Assembly: GCF_004342605.1 (NCBI RefSeq)
Contig: NZ_SLZL01000016.1
Location: 43,822-107,821 of the forward strand
DNA length: 64,000 bases
From: Caulobacter sp. BK020
Lineage (GTDB): Bacteria; Pseudomonadota; Alphaproteobacteria; Caulobacterales; Caulobacteraceae
Direction: 5' to 3'
Of this stretch, positions 53,870 through 62,765 are shown piece by piece (the stretch's first letter is position 1; every line of letters starts with the position of its first letter). Below the pieces are notes generated by a model. That model did no database searches, had not been told where the DNA came from, and was given only the letters and a program-made list of their open reading frames with translations. Position numbers and translations under genes: made by a program.

Positions 53870-53885
53870 TTTGTGACAAAGGATG
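53870..53885. promoter_or_regulatory. TTTGTGACAAA motif, copy upstream of exported-protein gene
   Basis: TTTGTGACAAAGGATG, identical over 16 bases to 50562-50577. Located upstream of the minus-strand gene starting at 53783, and 5' of the two-component operon. Confidence 0.55.
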
Positions 53886-53932
53886 ACAGCCGGAGCGGGC
53901 GCGGGGGAGCGCCCGGGCCGTCGATCCGGCCG

Positions 53933-54038
53933 CTAGAGCAAATCGCGCGATATAGGAATCGCACAATTTGCTCTAGTTTTTTGTTTTCGCATCGCTTTTA
54001 CGGAAAACCGGCATCCACTTTTCCGCGCGATGCTCTAG
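53933..54038. repeat. CTAGAGC-type intergenic repeat, copy 3
   Basis: CTAGAGCAAATCGCGCGATA at the left, TTTTGTTTTCGCATCGCTTT, AAAACCGGCATCCACTTTTC and GCTCTAG at the right. Nearly identical core to 531-619, with 20 extra bases near the left end. Provides the stop codon of the GH127 gene. Confidence 0.8.
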
Positions 54039-56365
54039 CCCGCCATCACCCGCGCCTCGTAGACCAGGGCCGCCTTGTCCCCCGCCTCAAGCCGCACTCG
54101 CGCCGGGCCCGCGCCGGGCGGCAGGGGCACGTCCACGGCGAAGAAGCCGTCGCGCTTGTCCGCCGGGGTCTCGACCACGCCGACGGGCGCGCCGTCGACC
54201 AGGACCTTGACCCTCTGGCTGGCGTCCTGTCCCCAGTAGACCAGTTGCAGGCTGATGCGTCCGGGGCGGCGGTTCAGCGTCATCTCCAGCCAGCCGCCGG
54301 GATTGAGCTTGCGGCCGCTGCGGCCGTTCAGCTGGATGATCTCGCCGTTCGCCGCCGTCACCCGGTGGTCGACCTCCGGCTGCTGTTCGCCCAGATAGAC
54401 CGCGTCGACGGTGCGGGCCACGGCGTCGATGCGGGCCTGCTCGGCCGCCACGAAGCCGGACCCTTCCGCGGCCCAGCGGGCCTTGGTGAAGACCGGGGCG
54501 TAGACGGCCGTGCGGCGCTCGTACTGGGCGTAGAACGGGCTGAAGGCGGCTGTCCCGCCCGTGGCCAGGTCGGCGACATAGGCGTGCGGCGCCGGGCCGG
54601 CCTTGCGCAGCAGCGTCGCCGGAGGGCCGTCGCCCACCAGGGCCGGGGCGGCCCGCTCGAACGGGCGCTCGGCCGGACCAAGGTCGGCGGCCAGCACCAG
54701 CGGACCGCTGAGGAAGGCCACCAGGTTGGGATCGTCCGGCGTCGGCTCGGCCCGCAGCGCCATCGGCAGCACCAGCTCGACCCGGTCGCCGGCCTTCCAG
54801 CGGCGCCTGAGACGGGCGTAGCCGTCACCGCCCCGACGCCCCATCGGCGTCCCATTGACCTTGATCACCGGGGCCGCGCACCAGGCCGGCAGCCGCACGG
54901 CGATCTCGCGCTCGCCGGCCGGGGCCCGTTCGACGTTCAGCCGCACGAGGCCTTCCGCCGGATAGCGGGTGTCCAGGTCGATCGCGAAATCCCCGTCCGG
55001 CAGGTCCAGGCGCGAGGGGATGAAGAGGTTCAGATAGAGGGTGTCGCCGCCGCGCCACCAGACGGAATCGGCGTGCTTGGCGTGACTCTCCATGCCCGAG
55101 CCGACACAGCACCAGAAGCTGTCCTCGGGCGTGGAATAGCTGCGCCGCCCGCCCGCCGCCATCGGCATGAAATAGACGAACATGCCGTCGCTGGGCCGCT
55201 GGTGGGCCATGATGTGGTTCAGCTGCGCCCGTTCGTAATAGTCGAACAGCGACCCCTGCGGCGCCCAGCTCCACAGGCGGCGGGTCAGCTTCAGCATGTT
55301 GTAGCTGTTGCAGGCCTCGCAGGTGGTCTCGGCCATGTGGCGGGCGATCTCGTTCGGCTTGCCGAAGTGCTCGCGGTCGGAATTGCCGCCGATGACATAG
55401 CTGTGGTTCTGGGTGACCACCTGGTGGAAGAACCGCGCCGCCCGGGCCTCGGCCGGATCGCCGCCCACCTCGTACAGCCGCGCCAGGCCGATAACCTTGG
55501 GGATCTGGGTGTTGGCGTGCCGGCCGGCCAGCTCGTCGCGGCCCTGGGCGATCGGATCGAGCACCGCCCGGTGGCGCAGCCGGCGGGCGACCTTCAGCCA
55601 GCGCTCGTCGCCGGTCAGGGCGTAGGTTTCGGCATAGGCCTCGTTGATCCCGCCGTGCTCGGCGACCAGGATCTGCTGCACCTGCTCGTCGCTCAGGCCT
55701 TCGATGATGATGGCGAAATAGCCGGCCAGGCCCACGGCCACGTCCAGGGCCTTGGGCGTGCCGGCCAGGCGGTGGGCGTCCAGCAGGCCGGCATGGACCT
55801 TGTGCCAGGTGTAGATCGGCACCCAGCCGTCGTTGAGGCTGAAGCCGGTCGAGCGGATGTCGCCCCGGCGCAGCTCCTCGAACACCTGCTTGCCGCCCGC
55901 CGGATCGGCCTGGCCCCAGCGGGTGGTCCCGGCGACATAGCCGTCGCCATGGGCGGCCTGCACGCGGGCCAGTTCGGCGACGATGTAGGTCAGGCGGTCC
56001 CTCAGCTCCGGGTCGCCCGTGCCGGCCACCTGCAGGGCGCAGGCGCTCATGTAGTGGCCCAGGGTGTGGCCGGCGATGCTCTGGGCTTCCCAGCCGCCAT
56101 AGACCGGGGCCTTGACCGGCAGGCCGGCGCCCTGGTGGAAATTGTGCAGCAGCCGGTCGGCCGAGAGCGAGACCAGATAGGCGCGGTTGGCGGTCTGGGC
56201 CTGCTGGAAGATCGACGGTTTCAGCGTGACCTGGCGGGCCGGCACGGGTTCGGCGACCACGCGGCCGGCCGTGGCGACCGCCAGGGCCGGCGAGGCCGCG
56301 CCCGCGAAGGCCAGGGCGCTTGAGGCCAGCAGAAAGGCGCGCCGGTTCGGCCGATCAAGATCCAT
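54035..56365 (-). CDS. GH127 beta-L-arabinofuranosidase (DUF1680)
   Basis: 776 residues. Tat signal NRRAFLLASSALAFAGAASP. GH127 enzymes release beta-L-arabinofuranose from plant glycoproteins and pectic side chains, using a zinc-bound Cys. Visible here: HTLGHYMSACALQVAGTGD, GDGYVAGTT, EHGGINEAYAE, TTCEACNSYNMLKLTR (the first Cys pair, with the preceding Glu) and EDSFWCCVGSGMESHAKHAD (the second pair). A beta-rich C-terminal part follows. ATG follows AAGAGAGGAAGCGCC. Confidence 0.92.
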   Translation of the reverse strand: MDLDRPNRRAFLLASSALAFAGAASPALAVATAGRVVAEPVPARQVTLKPSIFQQAQTANRAYLVSLSADRLLHNFHQGAGLPVKAPVYGGWEAQSIAGHTLGHYMSACALQVAGTGDPELRDRLTYIVAELARVQAAHGDGYVAGTTRWGQADPAGGKQVFEELRRGDIRSTGFSLNDGWVPIYTWHKVHAGLLDAHRLAGTPKALDVAVGLAGYFAIIIEGLSDEQVQQILVAEHGGINEAYAETYALTGDERWLKVARRLRHRAVLDPIAQGRDELAGRHANTQIPKVIGLARLYEVGGDPAEARAARFFHQVVTQNHSYVIGGNSDREHFGKPNEIARHMAETTCEACNSYNMLKLTRRLWSWAPQGSLFDYYERAQLNHIMAHQRPSDGMFVYFMPMAAGGRRSYSTPEDSFWCCVGSGMESHAKHADSVWWRGGDTLYLNLFIPSRLDLPDGDFAIDLDTRYPAEGLVRLNVERAPAGEREIAVRLPAWCAAPVIKVNGTPMGRRGGDGYARLRRRWKAGDRVELVLPMALRAEPTPDDPNLVAFLSGPLVLAADLGPAERPFERAAPALVGDGPPATLLRKAGPAPHAYVADLATGGTAAFSPFYAQYERRTAVYAPVFTKARWAAEGSGFVAAEQARIDAVARTVDAVYLGEQQPEVDHRVTAANGEIIQLNGRSGRKLNPGGWLEMTLNRRPGRISLQLVYWGQDASQRVKVLVDGAPVGVVETPADKRDGFFAVDVPLPPGAGPARVRLEAGDKAALVYEARVMAG

Positions 56366-56494
56366 GGCGCTTCCTCTCTTGGAGCTTTTGTCTGATTTAT
56401 TGCCGCAAAAAAAGCACAATGGGCGGAAAGGCTCAAGGTCGGCTTCGATGCTCTGATCCCAACGGCCGTTGAGTTCGACCCCTCCCCCTATCGT

Positions 56495-56621
56495 CGTCAT
56501 CCCGGGCCTCGTGCCCGGGACCCCTGGTTCAGCCGGCGGCGAAGCACTTTGGCGCGCCGGCGCGCCCCACCTCCGCACCTGCGACGGACAAAGGGGGCCC
56601 GGGCACGAGGCCGGGATGACG
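56495..56621. repeat. CGTCATTCCGGG repeat, copy 2
   Basis: CGTCATCCCGGGCCTCGTGCC and CACGAGGCCGGGATGACG ends, with the CCCCTGGTTCAGC interior of copy 1. The rest of the 56366-56740 gap holds the likely GH127 promoter (TTATTGCCGCAAAAAAAGC region) and no gene. Confidence 0.75.
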
Positions 56622-56740
56622 AGTTATTTGGGGCGTGGTCGGAATTGACGGCGCTTGCTCTCAAGACGGATTATCGGCGGCCTGGGCTTTCGCTAATTGT
56701 CAGACAAGACGCGAGCGGTGTCGCGGCCGAGGACTTTCCC

Positions 56741-57208
56741 TCAGTTCGGCCGCCCGTCGGGCTCCAGCTCGAACGCCGCATCCAGGGTGACCTCGTCGAC
56801 GACGATTCCCTTCAGCGCCGCGTCCAGCACTCCGCCCAGCGACGTCCAGACGAAGGCCAGCTGCTCCAGCACGGCGGGCAGGCGTTCGGGCTCGAAGCCG
56901 GGATAGAGGTCGGAGACCAGCCATAGGCCGGTCAGCTCATCGAAGCCGAACCGGCAGCCGATCATGCGGAACTGGGCGCGGGCGATGGTCTCGAACAGGG
57001 CGTCCAGGCTGCGGGCCTGGTCGAGGTCGGTCGGGTCGAACACCTGGCAACGCACCTGCAGCCAGTCGCCCTCGGGGAACAGGTAGAACGCTCCGCCGTC
57101 CTCCGCCCCCGAGACCTCCAGGCCGCGGTCGATCTCGGCGACGACATAGCCGGCTTCGCGGCAGGCTTGGGCGATGTCGTGGAGGGCGATGGGGGTGTCG
57201 TCGGTCAT
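56741..57208 (-). CDS. Hypothetical protein, YbjN/type III chaperone-like
   Basis: 155 residues. Alternating sheet and helix: IAQACREAGYVVAEIDRGLEV, GGAFYLFPEGDWLQVRCQVF, ALFETIARAQFRMIGCRFGF, LTGLWLVSDLYPGF, LPAVLEQLAFVWTSLGGVLD. The order resembles the YbjN or secretion-chaperone fold; this is a weak inference. Cytoplasmic, no signal. ATG at 57208. Confidence 0.65.
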   Translation of the reverse strand: MTDDTPIALHDIAQACREAGYVVAEIDRGLEVSGAEDGGAFYLFPEGDWLQVRCQVFDPTDLDQARSLDALFETIARAQFRMIGCRFGFDELTGLWLVSDLYPGFEPERLPAVLEQLAFVWTSLGGVLDAALKGIVVDEVTLDAAFELEPDGRPN

Positions 57209-57250
57209 GGTCGGATCCGATCACGGGTTTAGGCGAAACGGGAGCGTCAT

Positions 57251-57355
57251 GCGTCCTTCGAGGCTCCGCTTCGCTGCGCACCTCAGGATGAGGGCCGCAG
57301 TGCAATGAGATCCTCATCCTGAGGTGCGCGCTCCTGGGCGCGCCTCGAAGGACGC
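57251..57355. repeat. Inverted intergenic repeat GCGTCCTTCGAGG
   Basis: GCGTCCTTCGAGGCTCCGCT and its partner GCGCGCCTCGAAGGACGC at the ends, with an inner pair GCACCTCAGGATGAGG and CCTCATCCTGAGGTGCGC. Placed between argJ and the gene at 56741. Confidence 0.7.
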
Positions 57356-57372
57356 ACGGCGGTCAGGGAACG

Positions 57373-58908
57373 CTAGCTCCGGTAGTCCCCGTTGATCGCC
57401 ACATATTGCTTGGTCAGGTCGCAGGTCCAGACGGTGGCCGAGCCCTTGCCGACGCCGACGTCCACCGAGACCTCGAACTCCTGCTTCTTGACGTACCGGC
57501 TCATCGCCGCCTCGTCGTACTCCGCCGAGACCAGGCCGTCGCGGGCGGCGTAGAGGTCGCCGAACCTGACGCTGATCTTCTCGCGATTGACCGGCTCGTC
57601 GGCGCGGCCCACGGCCATGACGATGCGGCCCCAGTTGGCGTCCTCGCCGGCGAAGGCGGTCTTGACCAGCGGGCTCTCGGCGATGGTGCGGGCGATCTTG
57701 CGGGCCGACAGCGGGCTCTCGGCGCCGTTGACGGTGATCTTGACGAACTTGGTCGCGCCCTCGCCGTCGCGGACCAGTTGCAGGGCCAGGTCCAGCAGCA
57801 CCGCCTCCAGCTTCTCGCGGAAGTCCGCCAGGCGCCGGTCGCCGGCTCGATGGATCTTCGGGGCGCCGGACTTGCCGGTGGCGAACAGCAGCAGCGTGTC
57901 GTTGGTCGAGCGGTCGCCGTCCACCGTCACGCAGTTGAAGGTGGTGCGGGTATAGAGGCTGACCAGGGTCTGCAGCGCCGCCGGGGCGATGGCCGCGTCG
58001 GTGGCCACGAAGGCCAGCATGGTGGCCATGTCGGGCGCGATCATGCCCGAGCCCTTGCAGATCCCAGCGATCCGCACCTCGTGGCCGTCGATGGTCGCGG
58101 TGGCGTAGGCCCCCTTCGGGAAGGTGTCGGTGGTCATGATCGCCGAGGCGGCGCTGGCCCAGGCGTCCTCGGTCAGGCGGGTTTCCACCAGGCGCAGGTT
58201 CGAGGTGATCTTGCTGTCGTCGAGGATCACCCCGATGACCCCGGTCGAGGCCATCATCACGTCGCGCTGGCGGCAGTCGAAGCGCTTGCCGACGGCCGTG
58301 GCCACCCGGCGCACGGCGTCGGCGCCGGGCTTGCCGGTGAAGCTGTTGGCGCAGCCGGCGTTGACCACCAGGGCCCGCACGTCCGCGCCGCCGCTGGCGG
58401 CCAGCTGGCGCTTGCACCAGTCGACCGGCGCCGAGCCGACGCCGTGGCGGGTGAAGACCCCGGCCGCCGAGGTGCCCTCGGCGAAGCGCATCAGCAGCAT
58501 GTCCTCGCGATCATGCTTGTAGAAGCCGGCGCGGCCGGTGGCGATCTCGACCCCGGCGATCGGCGGGATGGTCGGGAACGGCACGGCCAGGGGCGAGACG
58601 GCCAGGCCCGGCTTGCCCGGCGCCCCGGCCGCGGCGGGCGCGGTCGCCGGCTTGGCGGCCTGGACCGCTTCGGGAGAGCCCGTATTGGCGTCCTTCTGGG
58701 CGCGGCGCAGGCCGGCGCGCTTGAGGGCGGCGGTCAGGGGGTCGACCAGGGCCCGTTCCAGGGTCTGGCCGACGCTGGCCCCGACCTGGCCGACGATCTC
58801 GGCCGGGCTCGGAGCGCTGGCGGCCGCCGGAGTCTTGGCGGCCTTGGCGGTGGTCTTGGCCGCCGTCTTCGACGCGGGCTTGGAAGCCTTCTGGGGGGTC
58901 TTGGTCAT
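57373..58908 (-). CDS. argJ: Bifunctional ornithine acetyltransferase/N-acetylglutamate synthase with N-terminal extension
   Basis: 511 residues. Transfers acetyl from N-acetylornithine to glutamate in arginine synthesis and, if bifunctional, makes N-acetylglutamate from acetyl-CoA. The ArgJ domain starts near residue 105 (SPLAVPFPTIPPIAGVEIAT). Self-cleavage occurs before Thr in IAPDMATMLAF; the oxyanion motif is STGVIG. About 100 extra N-terminal residues are Ala/Lys/Pro-rich with a short amphipathic part (PAEIVGQVGASVGQTLERAL), absent from typical ArgJ (~400). ATG overlaps the stop of the PPIase gene by four bases. Confidence 0.94.
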   Translation of the reverse strand: MTKTPQKASKPASKTAAKTTAKAAKTPAAASAPSPAEIVGQVGASVGQTLERALVDPLTAALKRAGLRRAQKDANTGSPEAVQAAKPATAPAAAGAPGKPGLAVSPLAVPFPTIPPIAGVEIATGRAGFYKHDREDMLLMRFAEGTSAAGVFTRHGVGSAPVDWCKRQLAASGGADVRALVVNAGCANSFTGKPGADAVRRVATAVGKRFDCRQRDVMMASTGVIGVILDDSKITSNLRLVETRLTEDAWASAASAIMTTDTFPKGAYATATIDGHEVRIAGICKGSGMIAPDMATMLAFVATDAAIAPAALQTLVSLYTRTTFNCVTVDGDRSTNDTLLLFATGKSGAPKIHRAGDRRLADFREKLEAVLLDLALQLVRDGEGATKFVKITVNGAESPLSARKIARTIAESPLVKTAFAGEDANWGRIVMAVGRADEPVNREKISVRFGDLYAARDGLVSAEYDEAAMSRYVKKQEFEVSVDVGVGKGSATVWTCDLTKQYVAINGDYRS

Positions 58909-59885
58909 TTCTTGGCCGGAGCTTGAGCGGGGGCGGACGCCGGCAGGGCGTCGTCGAGGTCGGAGGAGGGCGCCTGGTCGGCGGCGCCGGGCGGGGCCGA
59001 GGCCGGCTCCTGCGGCGCGCCGGGCACGGCCTGGGGCTTGCCGGTCAGCATCTCGACCTTGGCCCCGCCGCGCAGCTTTTCCAGCAGGTCGCGGACCTGG
59101 TCGTAGGTCAGGAAGCGCACGATCTGCGGCCGGGCGGCCTCCAGGGTGATCGGCTCTTCCAGGCGCTTGTCCTCGACGCGCAGGACCGCCCAGCCGCCTT
59201 CGGTCTGGAACGGACCGACCAGCGCGCCTTTCTGGGCGTCCTTCAGGGCCACGGCGTAGGCCGGCGGCATGACGTCGACGGTGAAATAGCCCAGGTCGCC
59301 GCCGTTGAAGCGGGTGGCCGGGTCGGTCGAACGTTCCATGGCCAGGGCGTCGAACGAGGCGCCGGCGGTCAGCAGCTTCTTGACCGCCTCGGCGTCGGCC
59401 TGGCTGGCGACCAGGATCTGGCGGGCGCGGATCTCCTCGCTGCGCTTGGACAGCTTCTGCTGCTCGGCATAGAGGCCGCGAATGGCGTTCTCGTTGACCG
59501 CCTTCTCGACCACGGTCTCGACCAGCATGTCGCCCAGGATCCGCTCGCGGGCGGCCGCCAGGCGGCGCTGGGCCACGGGGTCCTTGTCCAGCTTCTGCTT
59601 CAGCGCCTCGGCCGCCAGCAGCTTCTGGTCGATCACCTCGTCCAGGCGCTGGCGGAACAGGTCCGAGCCGATGTCCAGCGGCTCGCCCTCGCTGATCAGT
59701 CCCTGGGCCACGGCCTCGCGCTTGACGTCCGAGGCCCAGACGGTGTGGCCGTCGACCCGGGCGACGGCGGTGTCGCCGGGCTCGGGCGGGCGTTCGTCGG
59801 CCTTGTCGCGACCGCAGGCGGCGACCAGCAGGCTCAGGACGGCGACGGCGACCAGGGCGGGACGGCGAGACTTGGCGATGTTCAT
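58905..59885 (-). CDS. Parvulin-type peptidyl-prolyl isomerase lipoprotein
   Basis: 326 residues. Signal with lipobox VLSLLVAACGRDKAD, so lipid-anchored at Cys24 in the periplasm. A SurA-like N-terminal helix bundle (residues ~50-150: RQRLDEVIDQKLLAAEALKQ) and a parvulin PpiC domain (~150-250: ARQILVASQADAEAVKKLL, DPATRFNGGDLGYFTVDVMP, GPFQTEGGWAVLRVEDKR). The C-terminus is Pro/Ala-rich. Helps fold exported proteins. Same operon as argJ. Confidence 0.92.
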   Translation of the reverse strand: MNIAKSRRPALVAVAVLSLLVAACGRDKADERPPEPGDTAVARVDGHTVWASDVKREAVAQGLISEGEPLDIGSDLFRQRLDEVIDQKLLAAEALKQKLDKDPVAQRRLAAARERILGDMLVETVVEKAVNENAIRGLYAEQQKLSKRSEEIRARQILVASQADAEAVKKLLTAGASFDALAMERSTDPATRFNGGDLGYFTVDVMPPAYAVALKDAQKGALVGPFQTEGGWAVLRVEDKRLEEPITLEAARPQIVRFLTYDQVRDLLEKLRGGAKVEMLTGKPQAVPGAPQEPASAPPGAADQAPSSDLDDALPASAPAQAPAKK

Positions 59886-60020
59886 CAGGGGCCGATCTCC
59901 GGCTGACTCTCTTCAAGCGCTCTAGCGCGGTTTAAGGCCAAGAGGAAACAGCTTCGCGATCTCGCCGCGCCTTGTTGTAAGTGCATTCGCTGTGAATGGC
60001 GCTCACCTCAAAGAAAGTGT

Positions 60021-60112
60021 CGTCATTCCGGGCCTTGTGGCGGGAACCCCTTGTATCTGGATCGCAGCGCCATTGCGTGATGGCTTTGAGCCGCGATCCA
60101 GATACAAGGGTT
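60021..60112. repeat. CGTCATTCCGGG repeat, copy 3, second interior type
   Basis: Left end as in copy 1, then an inner inverted pair CCTTGTATCTGGATCG and CGATCCAGATACAAGG around TGATGGCTTTGAG. The right-hand outer end is missing. The rest of the 59886-60181 gap shows nothing else. Confidence 0.7.
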
Positions 60113-60181
60113 CATATTTTATCCCCGGCCTTTCCGTCTCGCCCCCTAGCCTCGCGGCGCGATCTTCGCCACACAGCGGCC

Positions 60182-60646
60182 ATGCGCATGGTCGGCTATC
60201 TCAGGGTTCCGCCCGTCAGGGGCGTGGTGATCGACGGGCCGCAGTCGCAGCGGCTGTTCGAGGCCGGCTGCGACCAGCTGTTCCACGACCGCTGCTACGG
60301 TCTGGCCGTGCACAAGCCGGGCCTGGACCAGGCCCTGGCCGCGATGAAGCCCGGCGACGTGCTGGCGGTCATCAACCTGCACGCTTTCGCCGCTCACCTG
60401 GTCGACCTGCTGGAAGTGCTGGCGCGGCTGCAGGCGGCCGGAATCCACCTGCTGACCCTGGCCGAGGGGATCGACACCCGCCAGCCCGGCGGCTTCTTCG
60501 TCGCCTGCGCCCGGCTGGCGACGTTCCACGACCAGCGCCGCATGGTGCGCACGGCCGAGGAGAAGATCGTGCGCGAGGGCGGCCGGCGGCCGGTCCCGGC
60601 TGGACAAGCGTCCGATCCGCTCCCAGATCTGGATCCCGACGCCTGA
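60182..60646 (+). CDS. Degenerate serine-recombinase (resolvase N-terminal) domain protein
   Basis: 154 residues. Follows the resolvase domain closely: MRMVGYLRVPP (normally GYARVST), RLFEAGCDQLFHDRCYG, KPGLDQALAAMKPGDVLAVI, then LHAFAAHLVDLLEVLARL (normally LDRLxRSL), GIHLLTLAEGIDTRQPGGFF, ARLATFHDQRRM. The nucleophile Ser is replaced by Pro and the conserved Asp-Arg pair is gone, so recombinase activity is very unlikely. No DNA-binding domain follows. Probably an adapted regulator or structural protein; 11 bases before the XRE regulator, likely the same operon. Confidence 0.8.
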   Translation: MRMVGYLRVPPVRGVVIDGPQSQRLFEAGCDQLFHDRCYGLAVHKPGLDQALAAMKPGDVLAVINLHAFAAHLVDLLEVLARLQAAGIHLLTLAEGIDTRQPGGFFVACARLATFHDQRRMVRTAEEKIVREGGRRPVPAGQASDPLPDLDPDA

Positions 60647-60657
60647 GGAGAACGACC

Positions 60658-61494
60658 ATGGCCGCCGCGTCCGCACCGAAGCGTTCCCAGGACGGGCGCC
60701 CCGCCATCGGCGTGCTGCTGCGCGAGCAGCGCGAGCTGCGGCGGATGAGCCAGCTGGATCTGGCCCACGAGGCCGGCGTCTCCGCCCGCCATCTTGGCTT
60801 CATCGAGATCGGCAAGGCCCAGCCGGGGCGGGAGGTCATCTCGCGCCTGGCCGACGCCCTGGGCCTGCCGCTGCGCGAGCACAACGCCCTGCTGCTGGCG
60901 GCCGGCTACGCCCCGCAATACGGCGAGCGCGATCTGGCCAATCCGGCGATGGGGCCGCTCAGCCAGGCGATCGACCTGATCCTGCGCCACCAGGAGCCCT
61001 ATCCGGCCTTCGTCATCAGCCGCCGCTTCGAGGTGCTGGCCGCCAACGACGCGGCGATGCGGGTCAACGCCTTCCTGATGGAGGGGCGGGCTAGCCCGCA
61101 CACCAACCTGCTGCACCAGGTGTTCGATCCGCACGACTTCCGCCCGGTGATCGCCAACTGGCCCGAGGTGGCGGCCAAGTTCGTCCGTCGCCTGCAGGAC
61201 GAGCTGATCGCCTCGCCGGCCGACCCGGAGATCCGCCGCCTGCTTGACGAGATCCTGCGCTATCCCGACGTTCCGGCCGCCTGGCGGCTGCGCGAGCTGG
61301 GCGCCGAGCCCGAGCCCGTGCTGACCATGGTGTTCAACAGCCGGGCGGGGCCGCTGCGCTTCTTCGAGACGATCACCACCTTCGCCGCCCCGCGCGACGT
61401 GACCCTGGACGAGCTGCGCATCGACTGCGCGTTCCCGGCCGACGCGCGCACCGCCGAGGTCTGCGCCAGGCTGGCGGCCGGCGAGCTGCACTGA
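60658..61494 (+). CDS. XRE-family regulator with MmyB-like ligand domain
   Basis: 278 residues. N-terminal helix-turn-helix: GVLLREQRELRRMSQLDLAHEAGVSARHLGFIE, then a MmyB-like C-terminal domain (PYPAFVISRRFEVLAANDAA, NLLHQVFDPHDFRPVIANWP, LRFFETITTFAAPRDVTLDE), thought to bind a fatty acid in relatives. ATG follows GAGGAGAACGACC. Cytoplasmic. Confidence 0.92.
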   Translation: MAAASAPKRSQDGRPAIGVLLREQRELRRMSQLDLAHEAGVSARHLGFIEIGKAQPGREVISRLADALGLPLREHNALLLAAGYAPQYGERDLANPAMGPLSQAIDLILRHQEPYPAFVISRRFEVLAANDAAMRVNAFLMEGRASPHTNLLHQVFDPHDFRPVIANWPEVAAKFVRRLQDELIASPADPEIRRLLDEILRYPDVPAAWRLRELGAEPEPVLTMVFNSRAGPLRFFETITTFAAPRDVTLDELRIDCAFPADARTAEVCARLAAGELH

Positions 61495-61565
61495 CCCGCG
61501 AGGTAGTTGCGGCCGTCCGCCCGACCGCGCACGTCTTGCCGGTGTTCGATCGGGAGGAATGGAAG

Positions 61566-62111
61566 ATGCGGATCGGGTTCAGGACGGCGGTGATCGTGGC
61601 GGCGGCGATGCTCGGCGTGGCCTCGGGCGCGCGGACCGAACCGCTCGGCGCCGAGCACGCGGCCCTGGCCCGCTTCGCCGGCCACTGGAGGGTCAGGCAG
61701 AGCTACTGGACCAGCCCCGACAAGCCGCCGGTCGTCGACCAGGGCGAGGCCGACCTAGCCATGGTGCTGGGCGGTCGCCACCTGCGCCAGGAGCTGAGGA
61801 TCGCCGCCAAGGACAAGCCGTTCCAGGGCCTGGGCTATATCGGCTACGACACCGCCGCCAGGACGTTCTTCAGCACCTGGATGGACGTCAACTTCACCGG
61901 CCTGATCGTCGCCAAGGGCGGCTATGACGCCGCGGCGGGGCGCTATACCTTTCTCGGCGAAACCCCCGACTTCGACCATCCGGGCAAGTCGATCCCGCTG
62001 CGCGAGGTGCTGACGCGGGTGGACGAAGACCACTTCACCTACGCCTATTACGAGACGCGCGACGGGCGGGAAGCCCAGGCGGTGCGGCTGGACTACACGC
62101 GGGTGCGTTAG
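61566..62111 (+). CDS. Exported DUF1579 protein
   Basis: 181 residues with signal peptide (MRIGFRTAVIVAAAMLGVAS). The DUF1579 part begins LARFAGHWRVRQSYWTSPDK, continues ADLAMVLGGRHLRQELRIAA, YIGYDTAARTFFSTWMDVNF and ends DGREAQAVRLDYTRVR. Lipocalin-like beta barrel, periplasmic, ligand unknown. ATG at 61566 follows GGGAGGAATGGAAG. Confidence 0.85.
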   Translation: MRIGFRTAVIVAAAMLGVASGARTEPLGAEHAALARFAGHWRVRQSYWTSPDKPPVVDQGEADLAMVLGGRHLRQELRIAAKDKPFQGLGYIGYDTAARTFFSTWMDVNFTGLIVAKGGYDAAAGRYTFLGETPDFDHPGKSIPLREVLTRVDEDHFTYAYYETRDGREAQAVRLDYTRVR

Positions 62112-62205
62112 GCCCACCGGTGGAGTGAGTGGAGCCCCTGCAGACTACGGGATTCTCCGCCGGGCGTGCGTTTGCCGGTGAAGCTCCCGTTCGCCGACGT
62201 CTTCA

Positions 62206-62697
62206 CTAATCTCGCGCTGCTTTCACAGCGGTCGGCGTGGTGAATGTGCAACAGGCCTGGATTGACGTCGCGCCCTTTTCCGGCTCGACCGGTACGAAGC
62301 CGGACCCGTCCCTGACGTAGATGATGTTGCCTTCGACATGGTCGATGCCGGCTTCACCGATAACGGCGAGGTAGTAGGTCTTGTCAGGCTCGATATTGAT
62401 CTGGAGCTCGGCATTGCTCTGCGCCGAAAGCAGGGGCCAACCCAATTTGAACTTGTGAACTCCGGCGGCGAGTCGAACCGCCGTGAAGCTGTTCTGCTTC
62501 AGGGTGGCGACGTTACGGCCATCGACCTTCAGGGTCGTCGACCACAGGGTCGGTTCGGCATAGGCACGGAAGACAAAGACGTTCTCGCTTCCGGTCGGGG
62601 CGGCGGCCTGGGCTGAAACCTGGGCCGGGGCGGGCGAGGCGGCCAGGATGGCGATCACGCCCAGAGCGGACGAGGCGAACTTTCCGTGCGACGCCAT
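62206..62697 (-). CDS. Exported DUF2846 protein
   Basis: 163 residues with signal peptide (KFASSALGVIAILAASPAPA). DUF2846: NVFVFRAYAEPTLWSTTLKV, VATLKQNSFTAVRLAAGVHK, LQINIEPDKTYYLAVIGEAG, FVPVEPEKG. Beta-sandwich of unknown function, usually periplasmic. ATG at 62697 follows AGTAAGGAACAGA; longer frames were rejected. Confidence 0.85.
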   Translation of the reverse strand: MASHGKFASSALGVIAILAASPAPAQVSAQAAAPTGSENVFVFRAYAEPTLWSTTLKVDGRNVATLKQNSFTAVRLAAGVHKFKLGWPLLSAQSNAELQINIEPDKTYYLAVIGEAGIDHVEGNIIYVRDGSGFVPVEPEKGATSIQACCTFTTPTAVKAARD

Positions 62698-62765
62698 TCT
62701 GTTCCTTACTGCTGATCTGGCTTCCATCCTAGGTAGCGGCCCAGGTGAACTCAACAGTCTAGTTC

